A stretch of 9,573 nt of DNA from Candidatus Avoscillospira stercoripullorum. GTDB taxonomy: Bacteria; Bacillota; Clostridia; Oscillospirales; Oscillospiraceae. This document shows, in pieces, positions 1 through 6,349 of this stretch. The stretch lies in assembly GCA_018712905.1 (NCBI GenBank), contig DVGD01000265.1, positions 1 through 9,573 on the forward strand, in the 5' to 3' direction. The position numbers were made by a program, and so were the translations under genes. The notes below the pieces were generated by a model that was not told the origin of the DNA, ran no database searches, and was given only the letters and a program-made list of their open reading frames with translations. Every line of letters starts with the position of its first letter. Position 1 is the stretch's first letter.

Positions 1-1212
1 TTGGCCGCGCACTAAGGTCATGGCCACATCCGCCCCCGAGGCGGAGTAGACCAGGTTGGAATAGACGTTGTGGCAGGGAATGAGGTGGGGCTGGGTGAAG
101 TCCAAAAGCACCAGGTCTGCGTCCATGCCGACTTTCAGCATGCCGCACTCTGCCGCCCTTCCCTGGGCTTTGGCGCCGCAGACCGTGGCCATCAAGAGGG
201 CGGCCTTGGCGGAGAGGGCGGTGGGATCGCCCGCCTTGGCCTTGGACTGAAGGCACGCCGCCCGCATCACCCGGAAGAGGTCGAGGCTCCCCGCCTCGGC
301 GGCGGAGCCGGTGCCGAGAGCCACGTTGAGCCCGGACTTGACCAGGGCGGCAGGGTTGGCCGAGGGCTTTCCCAGCTTTTCTTCGCAGAGGGGGCAGTGT
401 ACCGCCGTGGCCTTCCGGCGGGCAAGCAGCGCCATGTCCTCGTCGGCCAGGCAGCCGCAGCCCGCGGCCTGGATGGGCACGGAGAGCAGGCCGTGGCAGT
501 CTAAAAGCGCCGCGGGGGTGAGCCCGGCGCGCTCCAGGGCGTCCTCGTTTTCCGTCTCCGTCTCGGCCAGGTGGAGCTGGAGCCCCAGCTTCGCGTTGAT
601 GGCGTACTCCGAGAGGGCTTCCCAGAGCTGGTAGGTGGAGCTGTAGACGCCGTGAAGCCCGGCGTCGATGTGGATGCGGCCGTGGTCATAGCCGTGGTAA
701 CGCTCCACAGTGCGCACCAGCGCCTGGCAGTCGGGGTAGGTTTCAAAGTCAAAGTCGTCGCCCAGGTACATGGACATGGCCGGCGCCACATTGGCCTTGA
801 TGCCGCTCTCGGCAGCCGCCCCGGCCACGGCCTCCAAGTCTGTCTCCAGGCAGGAGAGGGAGGTGACACCGGCGCGAAGGCTCTCGGCGATGGCGAGAAG
901 CGCCGAAGCGCGGATGGCGGCCTCGTCCATCTGCTCCTCCCGGGGATAGAGGCGCTCGGAGAGGCGGGTACGCTCGTCCACCTCGTCGCCCCAGCCCCGG
1001 AGGACGGTGTTCCCCAGGTGGGCGTGGCAGTTGATGAGGCCGGGGAGCATGACCATGCCCGTGGCTTCAATGATCTTCTTCGGCTTTCCCTCCGGGGGCT
1101 TTTTGGAGAGGTAGGCGATTTTGCCGTCCTCCACGCCCACAAAGGCGTCGGGCAGCACCGCCCGGGCGGGATCCATGGTCACCGCGGTGACATGGGAAAA
1201 GAGTAAATCCAT
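1..1212 (-). CDS. Amidohydrolase family protein, ATZ/TRZ-MtaD-like, atypical active site (3' end cut off by window edge)
   Basis: The reading frame is open from an ATG at 1212 to the left edge, giving 404 residues with no stop, so only a short C-terminal tail is missing (relatives are about 420-440 aa). The start is set by AGGAGG at 1217-1222, which overlaps the hemZ stop. The fold signature is that of MTA/SAH and chlorohydrolase-type deaminases: PGLINCHAHLGN (H63, H65), a beta-4-like LHGVYSS (H187), LHLAET (H214, E217), VHCPLCEEK (H272), and the C-terminal NLVYSASGADV block. Two positions are wrong for a normal enzyme. The AHC motif reads AAGCGC (Gly251 for the catalytic His) and GTDGA reads GTGSA (Gly302 for the metal-ligand Asp). 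C252, C254, C273 and C276 lie nearby. The family assignment is firm. Deaminase activity is doubtful and the substrate is unknown. It is the last visible gene of the dtd-hemZ series. Confidence 0.85.
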   Translation of the reverse strand, partial: MDLLFSHVTAVTMDPARAVLPDAFVGVEDGKIAYLSKKPPEGKPKKIIEATGMVMLPGLINCHAHLGNTVLRGWGDEVDERTRLSERLYPREEQMDEAAIRASALLAIAESLRAGVTSLSCLETDLEAVAGAAAESGIKANVAPAMSMYLGDDFDFETYPDCQALVRTVERYHGYDHGRIHIDAGLHGVYSSTYQLWEALSEYAINAKLGLQLHLAETETENEDALERAGLTPAALLDCHGLLSVPIQAAGCGCLADEDMALLARRKATAVHCPLCEEKLGKPSANPAALVKSGLNVALGTGSAAEAGSLDLFRVMRAACLQSKAKAGDPTALSAKAALLMATVCGAKAQGRAAECGMLKVGMDADLVLLDFTQPHLIPCHNVYSNLVYSASGADVAMTLVRGQ

Positions 1213-1220
1213 ACTTCCTC

Positions 1221-2672
1221 CTATAGACAGGGACTCTGGCTGTCGGTCTCCTCCAAAAGGGCGAAGATCTGCTCCTTCTGGGCGAGGATTTGGTCGATCC
1301 GGGCGACGTAGTCCGCCGGAATCTTGGGGTTGTGGAACCGCTGGAGCTGACCGGGGCCTAAGTTGACCTTGGTCATGCCGCCGCCGCCCAGGGAGAGAAT
1401 GGTGTGAAGCTCCTCCATCATGCAGATGTTGTAGAGCCCCGTGAAGCCTCTCTTGCACCAGCCCACGTTCTCAAAGCTGCCGGACATGTACTTCTGCCGG
1501 TAGAGATAGTATGGCTCGTAGCCGGCGCGGCGCAGGGCTTCCTCGGTGCGGGTGAGCATCTCGGAAACGGCCTGGCCGCTGGGCAGGGCGTCCCGGCTCT
1601 GGTAGAGGGCGGCGGCCTTCTTGAGCGCCAGGGTGTGAACGGTGATGTTGCTGGGCTCGAGGGCGATGACCTTCTCCACCGAGGCGAGGAAGGACGAAAC
1701 GTCATCGCCGGGCAGTCCCGCGATCAAGTCCATGTTGATGCCGTCAAATCCGGCGGTTTTGGCGTCTTCATAGGCGCGAAGGGTCTGGGCGGTGGTGTGG
1801 TTTCTGCCGATGCGCCGCAACACGTCGTCGGACATGGTCTGGGGATTGATGCTCATGCGGTCGGCGCCGCCCTGGCGGATCACCTGGAGCTTTTCTAGAT
1901 CCAGGGTGTCAGGTCTTCCGCCCTCCACGGTAAATTCCAAGCACTCCGAGAGGTCGAAGCTCTCCCGGATGACGGAGAGAAGCCGCTCCATTTGAGGGGC
2001 AGAGAGCGTGGTGGGGGTGCCGCCGCCCATGTAGAGGGTGCGGACGGTGCGGCCGGTCTTTTGAAGCAGCGCGCCGGTGCGGCGAATCTCCCGCTCCAGG
2101 GCGTCCAGATAGGGGGCGAGATCCTTGCCGAACTTCTCCACGCTCTGGCTCACAAAGGAGCAGTAGGCGCACCGGGTGGGGCAGAAGGGAATGCCCACGT
2201 ACACCGAGAGATCCTTTGGCCGCAGGAGCCGGGCGGTCTCCACGGTGTGGCGGGCAGAATCGATGCAAAGCCGCCGTCGGGCGCCGCTCACGAAATAGGT
2301 GTCCTTTAACAGCTTGTCGGCAGATTGCTCCGTGCCGCCGGAGAGGAGGTGGGCGCTTACCAGCTTCGTGGGACGCACCCCGGCCAAGGCGCCCCAGGGC
2401 GGGGAGAAGCCCAGGACTTCCACGGCGGCCAGGTAAAAGCTCTGCTGCAAAATCCGCCGCCGGAGGCGCACATTGTCCTTCTCGCCCATGGGAAGGCGCT
2501 TTGTGCCGTGGCCGGTGCGGCCATGGAGGGTGATCTTGGCCGTGGCGGTGAGGTAGGTTGTCCCCGCCGAGAGGGTGGAGACGGCCTCGCCCTCGGCCTC
2601 CTCGGGGAAGAGCTGCATCATCAGCTGCTCCACGGCGTAGAGCTCGCTGTGGCCTTGGAGGGTGAGCTTCAT
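1221..2672 (-). CDS. hemZ: HemZ-family radical SAM protein (coproporphyrinogen dehydrogenase HemZ-like)
   Basis: This 483-residue protein is close to the usual HemZ length of about 500. The radical SAM cluster motif is at 164-171 in IPFCPTRCAYC (CX3CX2C: C164, C168, C171), followed by GGGTPT at 216-221 (SAM contact). HemZ-type blocks follow: EGGRPDT (relatives usually have EAGRPDT), SINPQTM, GRNHT, INMDLIAGLPG, NITVHTLALKKA and YLYRQKYMSG. Residues 1-155 are the HemZ-specific N-terminal region, which HemN and HemW lack. The frame stays open upstream to 2894, but the start is taken at 2672 because this ATG forms an ATGA overlap with the stop of the metallo-beta-lactamase gene, and the upstream residues are an out-of-frame reading of that gene. 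The family is named for oxygen-independent coproporphyrinogen III oxidation. Nothing in the window shows a haem pathway, so the real substrate in this organism is open. Confidence 0.9.
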   Translation of the reverse strand: MKLTLQGHSELYAVEQLMMQLFPEEAEGEAVSTLSAGTTYLTATAKITLHGRTGHGTKRLPMGEKDNVRLRRRILQQSFYLAAVEVLGFSPPWGALAGVRPTKLVSAHLLSGGTEQSADKLLKDTYFVSGARRRLCIDSARHTVETARLLRPKDLSVYVGIPFCPTRCAYCSFVSQSVEKFGKDLAPYLDALEREIRRTGALLQKTGRTVRTLYMGGGTPTTLSAPQMERLLSVIRESFDLSECLEFTVEGGRPDTLDLEKLQVIRQGGADRMSINPQTMSDDVLRRIGRNHTTAQTLRAYEDAKTAGFDGINMDLIAGLPGDDVSSFLASVEKVIALEPSNITVHTLALKKAAALYQSRDALPSGQAVSEMLTRTEEALRRAGYEPYYLYRQKYMSGSFENVGWCKRGFTGLYNICMMEELHTILSLGGGGMTKVNLGPGQLQRFHNPKIPADYVARIDQILAQKEQIFALLEETDSQSPCL

Positions 2673-3271
2673 TGTGCCATAGCCTCTTTCATGTAGGGAT
2701 TGGTTTGGCGCTCCTGGTCGAGGGTGCTGGCCTCGCCGTGGCCGGGGAGGACAGTGTAGTTCCCCGGCAGCGCCGAAAGGCGCTTGAGGGAGGCGAGCAT
2801 GGCCTTCCACGAGCCGCCGGGGAAGTCCGTGCGGCCGCAGGAGCCGGCGAAGAGGGTGTCTCCGGCGAAGAGGAGATTCCCACAAAGCAGGCACACCGAG
2901 CCGGGGGTGTGGCCGGGGGTCTCCAGCACCCGGAAGGTGATGGAATCCATGGAAATTTCGTCTCCGTCTTCATAGAAGTCCGTCCAGCTCAGCCCCCGGG
3001 TCATAGCGGCGGCCAGGCGGGTGTCGGCGGCGTGGACGTAGACCGGCAGGTCGGGATAGGCCGCGCGGAGGGCTGCCAGGCCGCCCACGTGGTCGTAGTG
3101 GCCGTGGGTGAGGAAGATGTAGGCGGGGGTGAGCCCCTTGCCGGAAAGCCATTGAGCCACGGCGTCGCCGTCGTCACCGGGATCGACGATGGCGCAGCGG
3201 TGGGTCTTTTCGTCCGCAAGGACGTAGCAATTGGTCTCCAGCTGCCCAAGGGGGAAGGTGAAAAGCTCCAT
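2669..3271 (-). CDS. Metallo-beta-lactamase-fold hydrolase, glyoxalase II-like
   Basis: This is a complete 200-residue cytosolic MBL-fold protein with every metal ligand in place: THGHYDH (H56, H58, D60, H61), ETPGHTPGS (H121), FAGDTLF (D138) and LPGHG (H178). This is the binuclear-metal pattern of glyoxalase II and related thioester hydrolases. At about 200 residues it is the short form, without the C-terminal substrate domain of classical glyoxalase II (about 250 aa), so hydroxyacylglutathione is not a safe substrate call. The start at 3271 is supported by AGGAGG at 3277-3282, which overlaps the dtd stop. The gene ends in an ATGA overlap with hemZ. A short MBL gene at this place, between dtd and hemZ, is common in Clostridia, where it is often labelled YcbL- or GloB-like. 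There is no signal peptide. The family is certain and the substrate unknown. Confidence 0.92.
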   Translation of the reverse strand: MELFTFPLGQLETNCYVLADEKTHRCAIVDPGDDGDAVAQWLSGKGLTPAYIFLTHGHYDHVGGLAALRAAYPDLPVYVHAADTRLAAAMTRGLSWTDFYEDGDEISMDSITFRVLETPGHTPGSVCLLCGNLLFAGDTLFAGSCGRTDFPGGSWKAMLASLKRLSALPGNYTVLPGHGEASTLDQERQTNPYMKEAMAQ

Positions 3272-3281
3272 GTTGACCTCC

Positions 3282-3731
3282 TTATTTGAGATCCCGGGTG
3301 TCCACGATCATGGTCACCGGGCCGTCGTTCACCGAGGAAACCTGCATATAGGCGCCGAACTGGCCGTGCTGGGGCGGGAAGCCCAGGCGCTCGCACTCGG
3401 AAAGGAACTGCTCGTAGAGAGGCACGGCCACGTCGGGGCCTGCGGCGGCCAGGAAATTGGGGCGGCGGCCGTGGCTGCAGTCACCGTAGAGGGTGAACTG
3501 GCTGACCACTAAGACGCTTCCGCCCACGTCGGCAAGCCCCTTATTCATTTTATCGTGTTCATCGCGGAAAATGCGAAGCCCCAGCACCTTTTCCGCGAGC
3601 TTGCGGCAAAGGGCGGGGGTGTCGTCCCGGGTGACGCCCAGGAGAATGAGAAAGCCCTGGCCGATCTCGCCCACGGTCTGGCCATCGATGGCCACCGAGG
3701 CCGAGCGGACACGGGTGACAACTGCACGCAT
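3282..3731 (-). CDS. dtd: D-aminoacyl-tRNA deacylase
   Basis: This 149-residue protein has the usual DTD length (about 145-150). DTD removes D-amino acids, and mis-attached glycine, from tRNA, acting as a cytosolic homodimer. The two signature motifs are visible: SQFTLYGD in the middle, and NDGPVTMIVDT near the C-terminus (the GPVT element, whose cross-subunit part of the pocket excludes L-amino acids). The N-terminus MRAVVTRVRSASV is typical of the family. The start is fixed at 3731 by GGAGGT at 3737-3742. The frame runs on upstream without a stop to about 4154, but that part reads through palindromic repeats and is not protein. Its stop overlaps the ribosome site of the MBL gene. I could not find a good promoter in the 50 unique bases upstream, so transcription may come through the repeat island from recJ-relA, or start inside the island. 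Confidence 0.95.
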   Translation of the reverse strand: MRAVVTRVRSASVAIDGQTVGEIGQGFLILLGVTRDDTPALCRKLAEKVLGLRIFRDEHDKMNKGLADVGGSVLVVSQFTLYGDCSHGRRPNFLAAAGPDVAVPLYEQFLSECERLGFPPQHGQFGAYMQVSSVNDGPVTMIVDTRDLK

Positions 3732-3781
3732 AGGAAACCTCCAAAGAATGATGATATTTGCCGACACGCTCCCGGGTTTTT

Positions 3782-3811
3782 CGTAGGGGCGGCCTTTATG
3801 GCCGCCCGTAC
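3782..3811 (+). repeat. GTAGGGGCGG palindrome, copy A
   Basis: GGGCGGCC (3787-3794) pairs perfectly with GGCCGCCC (3800-3807) around the loop TTTAT. The copy carries the shared left motif CGTAGGGGCGG and the shared right motif GCCGCCCG. Confidence 0.8.
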
Positions 3812-3854
3812 CGCAGTTGCGTTTTGCGGGAGTCTTACGGAAATCGCGACTGCC
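3801..3854 (+). repeat. Left arm of the internal inverted repeat
   Basis: This arm matches the reverse complement of 4046-4098 over the whole stretch with one gap. The shared core reads GCGTTTT-(G/A)CGG-(G/A)AG, then CTT-(A/G)CGG, then ATCGC. The mismatches are mostly transitions, as expected of old copies drifting apart. Confidence 0.65.
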
Positions 3855-3860
3855 CCAACA

Positions 3861-3922
3861 CCTCTCCGTCGCGCTACGCGCGCCACCTCCCCTCAAGGGG
3901 AGGCTTTGCGCCGCTTCGCGGC
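3861..3922. repeat. CCTCCCCT/AGGGGAGG hairpin block
   Basis: Three hairpins sit side by side: CGCG-CTA-CGCG (3870-3880), a perfect 8-bp stem CCTCCCCT/AGGGGAGG with a two-base loop (3886-3903), and GCCGC-TTC-GCGGC (3910-3922). From general knowledge, similar intergenic sequences containing CACCTCCCCTCAAGGGGAGG are scattered through gut Oscillospiraceae genomes. I cannot confirm copy number from here. There is no T-run, so this is not an intrinsic terminator. Confidence 0.65.
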
Positions 3923-3940
3923 ACGGGTCGCAGATTTGTT

Positions 3941-3968
3941 CGTAGGGGCGGATGCCCACATCCGCCCG
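3941..3968 (+). repeat. GTAGGGGCGG palindrome, copy B
   Basis: A perfect 9-bp stem, GGGCGGATG (3946-3954) with CATCCGCCC (3959-3967), closes on the loop CCCA. The outer motif is shared with copies A and C. The inner stem differs but stays self-complementary, so compensatory change has kept the hairpin. Confidence 0.8.
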
Positions 3969-4012
3969 CAGCAGCCGCGATTTTCCGCCCAGGTACGCCG
4001 AACGCACCGCAT

Positions 4013-4040
4013 CGTAGGGCGGCATGCCTTCATGCCGCCG
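4013..4040 (+). repeat. GTAGGGCGG palindrome, copy C
   Basis: A perfect 9-bp stem, GGCGGCATG (4018-4026) with CATGCCGCC (4031-4039), closes on the loop CCTT. It has one G fewer in the leading run than copies A and B. Confidence 0.8.
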
Positions 4041-4045
4041 CCGAC

Positions 4046-4098
4046 GGCACCTGCGATACCCGCAAGGCTTCCGTAAAACGCAGCCCGGCACGGGCGGC
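4046..4098 (-). repeat. Right arm of the internal inverted repeat
   Basis: This is the inverse partner of 3801-3854 and ends in ACGGGCGGC, the exact reverse complement of GCCGCCCGT in the left arm. Confidence 0.65.
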
Positions 4099-4120
4099 CA
4101 ATATCGGCGGCGCTTCGCAT

Positions 4121-4146
4121 GCGGACGCGCAATGCGCGCCCCTACG
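4121..4146 (-). repeat. GTAGGGGC palindrome, copy D (inverted)
   Basis: Read on the minus strand this starts CGTAGGGGCG and forms the stem CGCGC/GCGCG (4126-4130 with 4134-4138) around a three-base loop. Its orientation is opposite to copies A-C, which closes the island with inverted ends. Confidence 0.7.
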
Positions 4147-4158
4147 GGGTGCACCGCG

Positions 4159-6345
4159 TCAATTCTTGCCGCGGCGGACGTTTTCCACGCCGTTGACCGC
4201 GCGGAGCTTGGCGGTGACGTTTTGGAGCTCCTTGACGTCGTGCACCGAGAAGGTCAGGCTGGCCACGGCCTTGCCGTCGGGCATGGAGCGGCAGGAGATC
4301 TCGGTGACCTTGATCTTCAGGCTGGTCATCACCATGGCCAGATCCAGCATCAGGCCGTCGCGATCCTTGCAGTCAATCTCCAGGGAGGTGGCAAAGTCCT
4401 CCCCGGCGATGGTGTCGGCCCAGGAGGCGCGCACCCAGCGGTCGGGCTGGCGCTCGATGAGGGCGGGGCTGGCGTTGGGGCAGTCACAGCGGTGGATGGA
4501 CACGCCGTAGCCCTTGGTGACAAAGCCGATGATGGGGTCGCCGGGGACGGGGGTGCAGCAGCGGGCGAACTTTAAAAGGCAAGAGCCGATGTCCTCCACG
4601 ATGACGCCGGAGTTGGAGTCCACAGCGGCCTTCTTCCCGTTGGTCTGGAGGGGCTTGGGCGTCTGATCCTTGGCGGGGACAGCCTTGCTGGCCTTCACCA
4701 GCTCGTCGCGGATGCGGTTGACGCACTTCACCGCCGTCATGCCGCCGTAGCCGATGGCGGCGTACATGTCGTCCAGGGAGTCGAAGCTTACCTTCTTGAG
4801 AATGGTGGGCAGCACGTCCTCGTTCTGCAAAACAGCCGGGTCGATGCTCATGCGCTTGAGCTCGGATTCGAAGCTGGCCTTGCCGTGGGCGATGTTCTCC
4901 TCGCGCTTTTCCTTCTTGAACCACTGCTTGATCTTGATGCGCGCCTGGTTGCTCTGGCAGATCTTGAGCCAGTCGCGGCTGGGACCCTTGGCGCTCTTGG
5001 AGGTGAGTACCTCCACGATGTCGCCGTTTTTGAGCTGCATGTCGAAGCTGGCAATGCGGTTATTCACCTTGGCGCCCACCATGGAGTTGCCCACGGCGGA
5101 GTGGATGGCATAGGCGAAGTCGATGGGCGTGGAGCCGGCGGGCAGGGAGATGACCTTGCCCTTGGGAGTGAAGACGAAGACCTCGTCGTTGAACATATCC
5201 ACCTTGAGGGAGTGGATATAGTCCTCGGCCTCGGTGTCCTGCTGGCTCTCTAAGAGGCGGCGCACCCACTCAAACTCCTTCTCCTCGCCGGCGCCCTGGC
5301 CGCCCTGCTTGTACTTCCAGTGGGCGGCGACGCCGTATTCGGCGGTCTCGTGCATCTTCCAGGTGCGGATCTGCACCTCGAAGGGAATGCCCTCGGTGCC
5401 GATGACCGTGGTGTGGAGGGACTGGTACATGTTGGGCTTGGGGGTGGAGATATAGTCCTTAAACCGGCCGGGCACGGGGTTGAAGAGGTCGTGGATGTGA
5501 CCTAAGACATTGTAGCAGTCGGGGATGTCGTCCACGATGACCCGGAAGGCGTAGAGGTCATAGAGCTCGTCGATGGTCTTGTGCTGATCCTTGAGCTTGC
5601 GGTAGATGGAGTAGACGTGCTTGATGCGGCCGTAGATGGTGCCGTGGATGCCCACGCTCTCCAGCCGCTCGGTGATCTTCATCTGGATGCCCTGCATGAA
5701 GCGGTTGTCGGAATCCTTGTGCTCGGCCAGGTAGTCCATGATCTGGTGGTAGCCCTCGGGATCGAGGTACTGCAGGGACAAGTCCTCCAGCTCCCACTTG
5801 AGCTTCTGCATGCCGAGGCGGTGCGCCAGGGGCGCGTAGATCTCCATGGTCTCGGTGGACTTGGAGATCTGCTTGGGGCCGGACTGGTACTCCAGGGTGC
5901 GCATGTTGTGCAGCCGGTCGGCGATCTTGATGAGGATGACCCGGATGTCCTTGCTCATGGCCATGAACATCTTGCGGAGATTCTCCATCTGCTGCTCTTC
6001 GGTGGTGGAGTAGTTGACCCGGGTCAGCTTGGTGACGCCCTCCACCAGCTCGGCCACAGTGCGGCCAAAGAGCTTTACCAGCTCATCGAAGCTGGCGTCG
6101 GTGTCCTCCAGGCAGTCGTGCAGCAGCGCTGCCAGGATGGCGTCGGTATCCAGGCCGATCTCCACCACGATCTCGGCCACGGCCAGGGGATGAATGATAT
6201 AGGGTTCGCCGCTTTTGCGCAGCTGCTTTTTATGCTTTTCCTCCGCGTAGCGGTATGCCTTGTCCACCAGGGCGATGTCGGTGGTGGGAGCGTGGCGGGC
6301 AATGGCGCGCATGAGGGATTGATATCTCGCTTCGGCAGTTTCCAT
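4159..6345 (-). CDS. relA: Bifunctional (p)ppGpp synthetase/hydrolase, Rel/SpoT type
   Basis: At 728 residues this is the length of Firmicute Rel (about 730). It makes and degrades (p)ppGpp on or near the ribosome during amino-acid starvation. The N-terminal HD hydrolase is intact: H52 (IIHPLAVAE), H76-D77 (LLHDCLEDT) and D143 (IADRLHNMRT). The synthetase has D263, R294-F-K-D297 (the RXKD motif of bifunctional enzymes, not the EXDD of RelA), Y307 in YQSLHT, and E323 in FEVQIRT. A TGS domain (about 387-449) follows, then a helical region, the zinc-finger region (C596, C597, H618, C622) and a C-terminal ACT domain (about 653-728). The start at 6345 is chosen because METAEARYQ fits the family and an AGGTGA site overlaps the recJ stop; upstream sequence in this frame is a shadow of recJ. 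Only 4 bases separate it from recJ. Both activities are predicted intact. Confidence 0.96.
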   Translation of the reverse strand: METAEARYQSLMRAIARHAPTTDIALVDKAYRYAEEKHKKQLRKSGEPYIIHPLAVAEIVVEIGLDTDAILAALLHDCLEDTDASFDELVKLFGRTVAELVEGVTKLTRVNYSTTEEQQMENLRKMFMAMSKDIRVILIKIADRLHNMRTLEYQSGPKQISKSTETMEIYAPLAHRLGMQKLKWELEDLSLQYLDPEGYHQIMDYLAEHKDSDNRFMQGIQMKITERLESVGIHGTIYGRIKHVYSIYRKLKDQHKTIDELYDLYAFRVIVDDIPDCYNVLGHIHDLFNPVPGRFKDYISTPKPNMYQSLHTTVIGTEGIPFEVQIRTWKMHETAEYGVAAHWKYKQGGQGAGEEKEFEWVRRLLESQQDTEAEDYIHSLKVDMFNDEVFVFTPKGKVISLPAGSTPIDFAYAIHSAVGNSMVGAKVNNRIASFDMQLKNGDIVEVLTSKSAKGPSRDWLKICQSNQARIKIKQWFKKEKREENIAHGKASFESELKRMSIDPAVLQNEDVLPTILKKVSFDSLDDMYAAIGYGGMTAVKCVNRIRDELVKASKAVPAKDQTPKPLQTNGKKAAVDSNSGVIVEDIGSCLLKFARCCTPVPGDPIIGFVTKGYGVSIHRCDCPNASPALIERQPDRWVRASWADTIAGEDFATSLEIDCKDRDGLMLDLAMVMTSLKIKVTEISCRSMPDGKAVASLTFSVHDVKELQNVTAKLRAVNGVENVRRGKN

Positions 6346-6349
6346 TTCG

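Larger units (their letters stand above)
3782..4146. repeat. Composite palindromic repeat island with terminal inverted repeats (MITE- or REP-like)
   Basis: The 365-base block begins with CGTAGGGGCG (3782-3791) and ends with its exact inverse, CGCCCCTACG (4137-4146). It contains three forward GTAGGGGC/GTAGGGC palindromes (3782-3811, 3941-3968, 4013-4040) and one inverted copy at the right end (4121-4146). A longer arm at 3801-3854 is repeated in inverse orientation at 4046-4098 (about 41 of 54 aligned bases identical by eye). A fragment of the same arm, GCAGCCGCGATTTTCCG, recurs at 3971-3987. There is no transposase. The layout suggests accumulated or rearranged copies of a small mobile palindrome. 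No clear target-site duplication flanks it. Confidence 0.75.
3732..4158. other. Non-coding gap between relA and dtd
   Basis: This 427-base gap separates two genes that are adjacent and closely packed in many Firmicutes. The dtd-proximal 50 bases (3732-3781) are unique sequence and hold the dtd ribosome site. Almost all the rest (3782-4146) is a palindromic repeat island described separately. No Rho-independent terminator with a T-run follows the relA stop at 4159, and no convincing promoter is visible. Confidence 0.8.

Noticed and set aside
2673..2894. An N-terminal extension of hemZ starting at 2894
   Set aside because: It overlaps the MBL gene in another frame, is arginine- and proline-rich without family likeness, and the ATGA overlap at 2669-2672 gives a better start.
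3751..3779. A dtd promoter with TATCAT (3756-3751, minus strand) as -10
   Set aside because: The position 17 bases upstream reads AAACCC, which is not a -35, and the start point would fall about at the ribosome site, leaving almost no leader.
3886..3903. Intrinsic terminator for relA at the CCTCCCCT/AGGGGAGG hairpin
   Set aside because: Neither strand has a T-run after the stem, and the hairpin is over 250 bases beyond the relA stop.
3782..4146. CRISPR array
   Set aside because: The repeats are only partly alike, vary in orientation and spacing (about 45-160 bases), and are themselves hairpins of changing inner sequence. There are no regular spacers and no cas genes.
3732..4154. A 141-codon open extension upstream of dtd in the same frame, containing repeated GRPYE / GIRPYE peptides
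   Set aside because: It is a reading of the GTAGGGGCGG palindromes. The family is 145-150 residues long, and GGAGGT sits directly before the internal ATG at 3731. Hypothetical proteins with such peptides are likely annotation artefacts.
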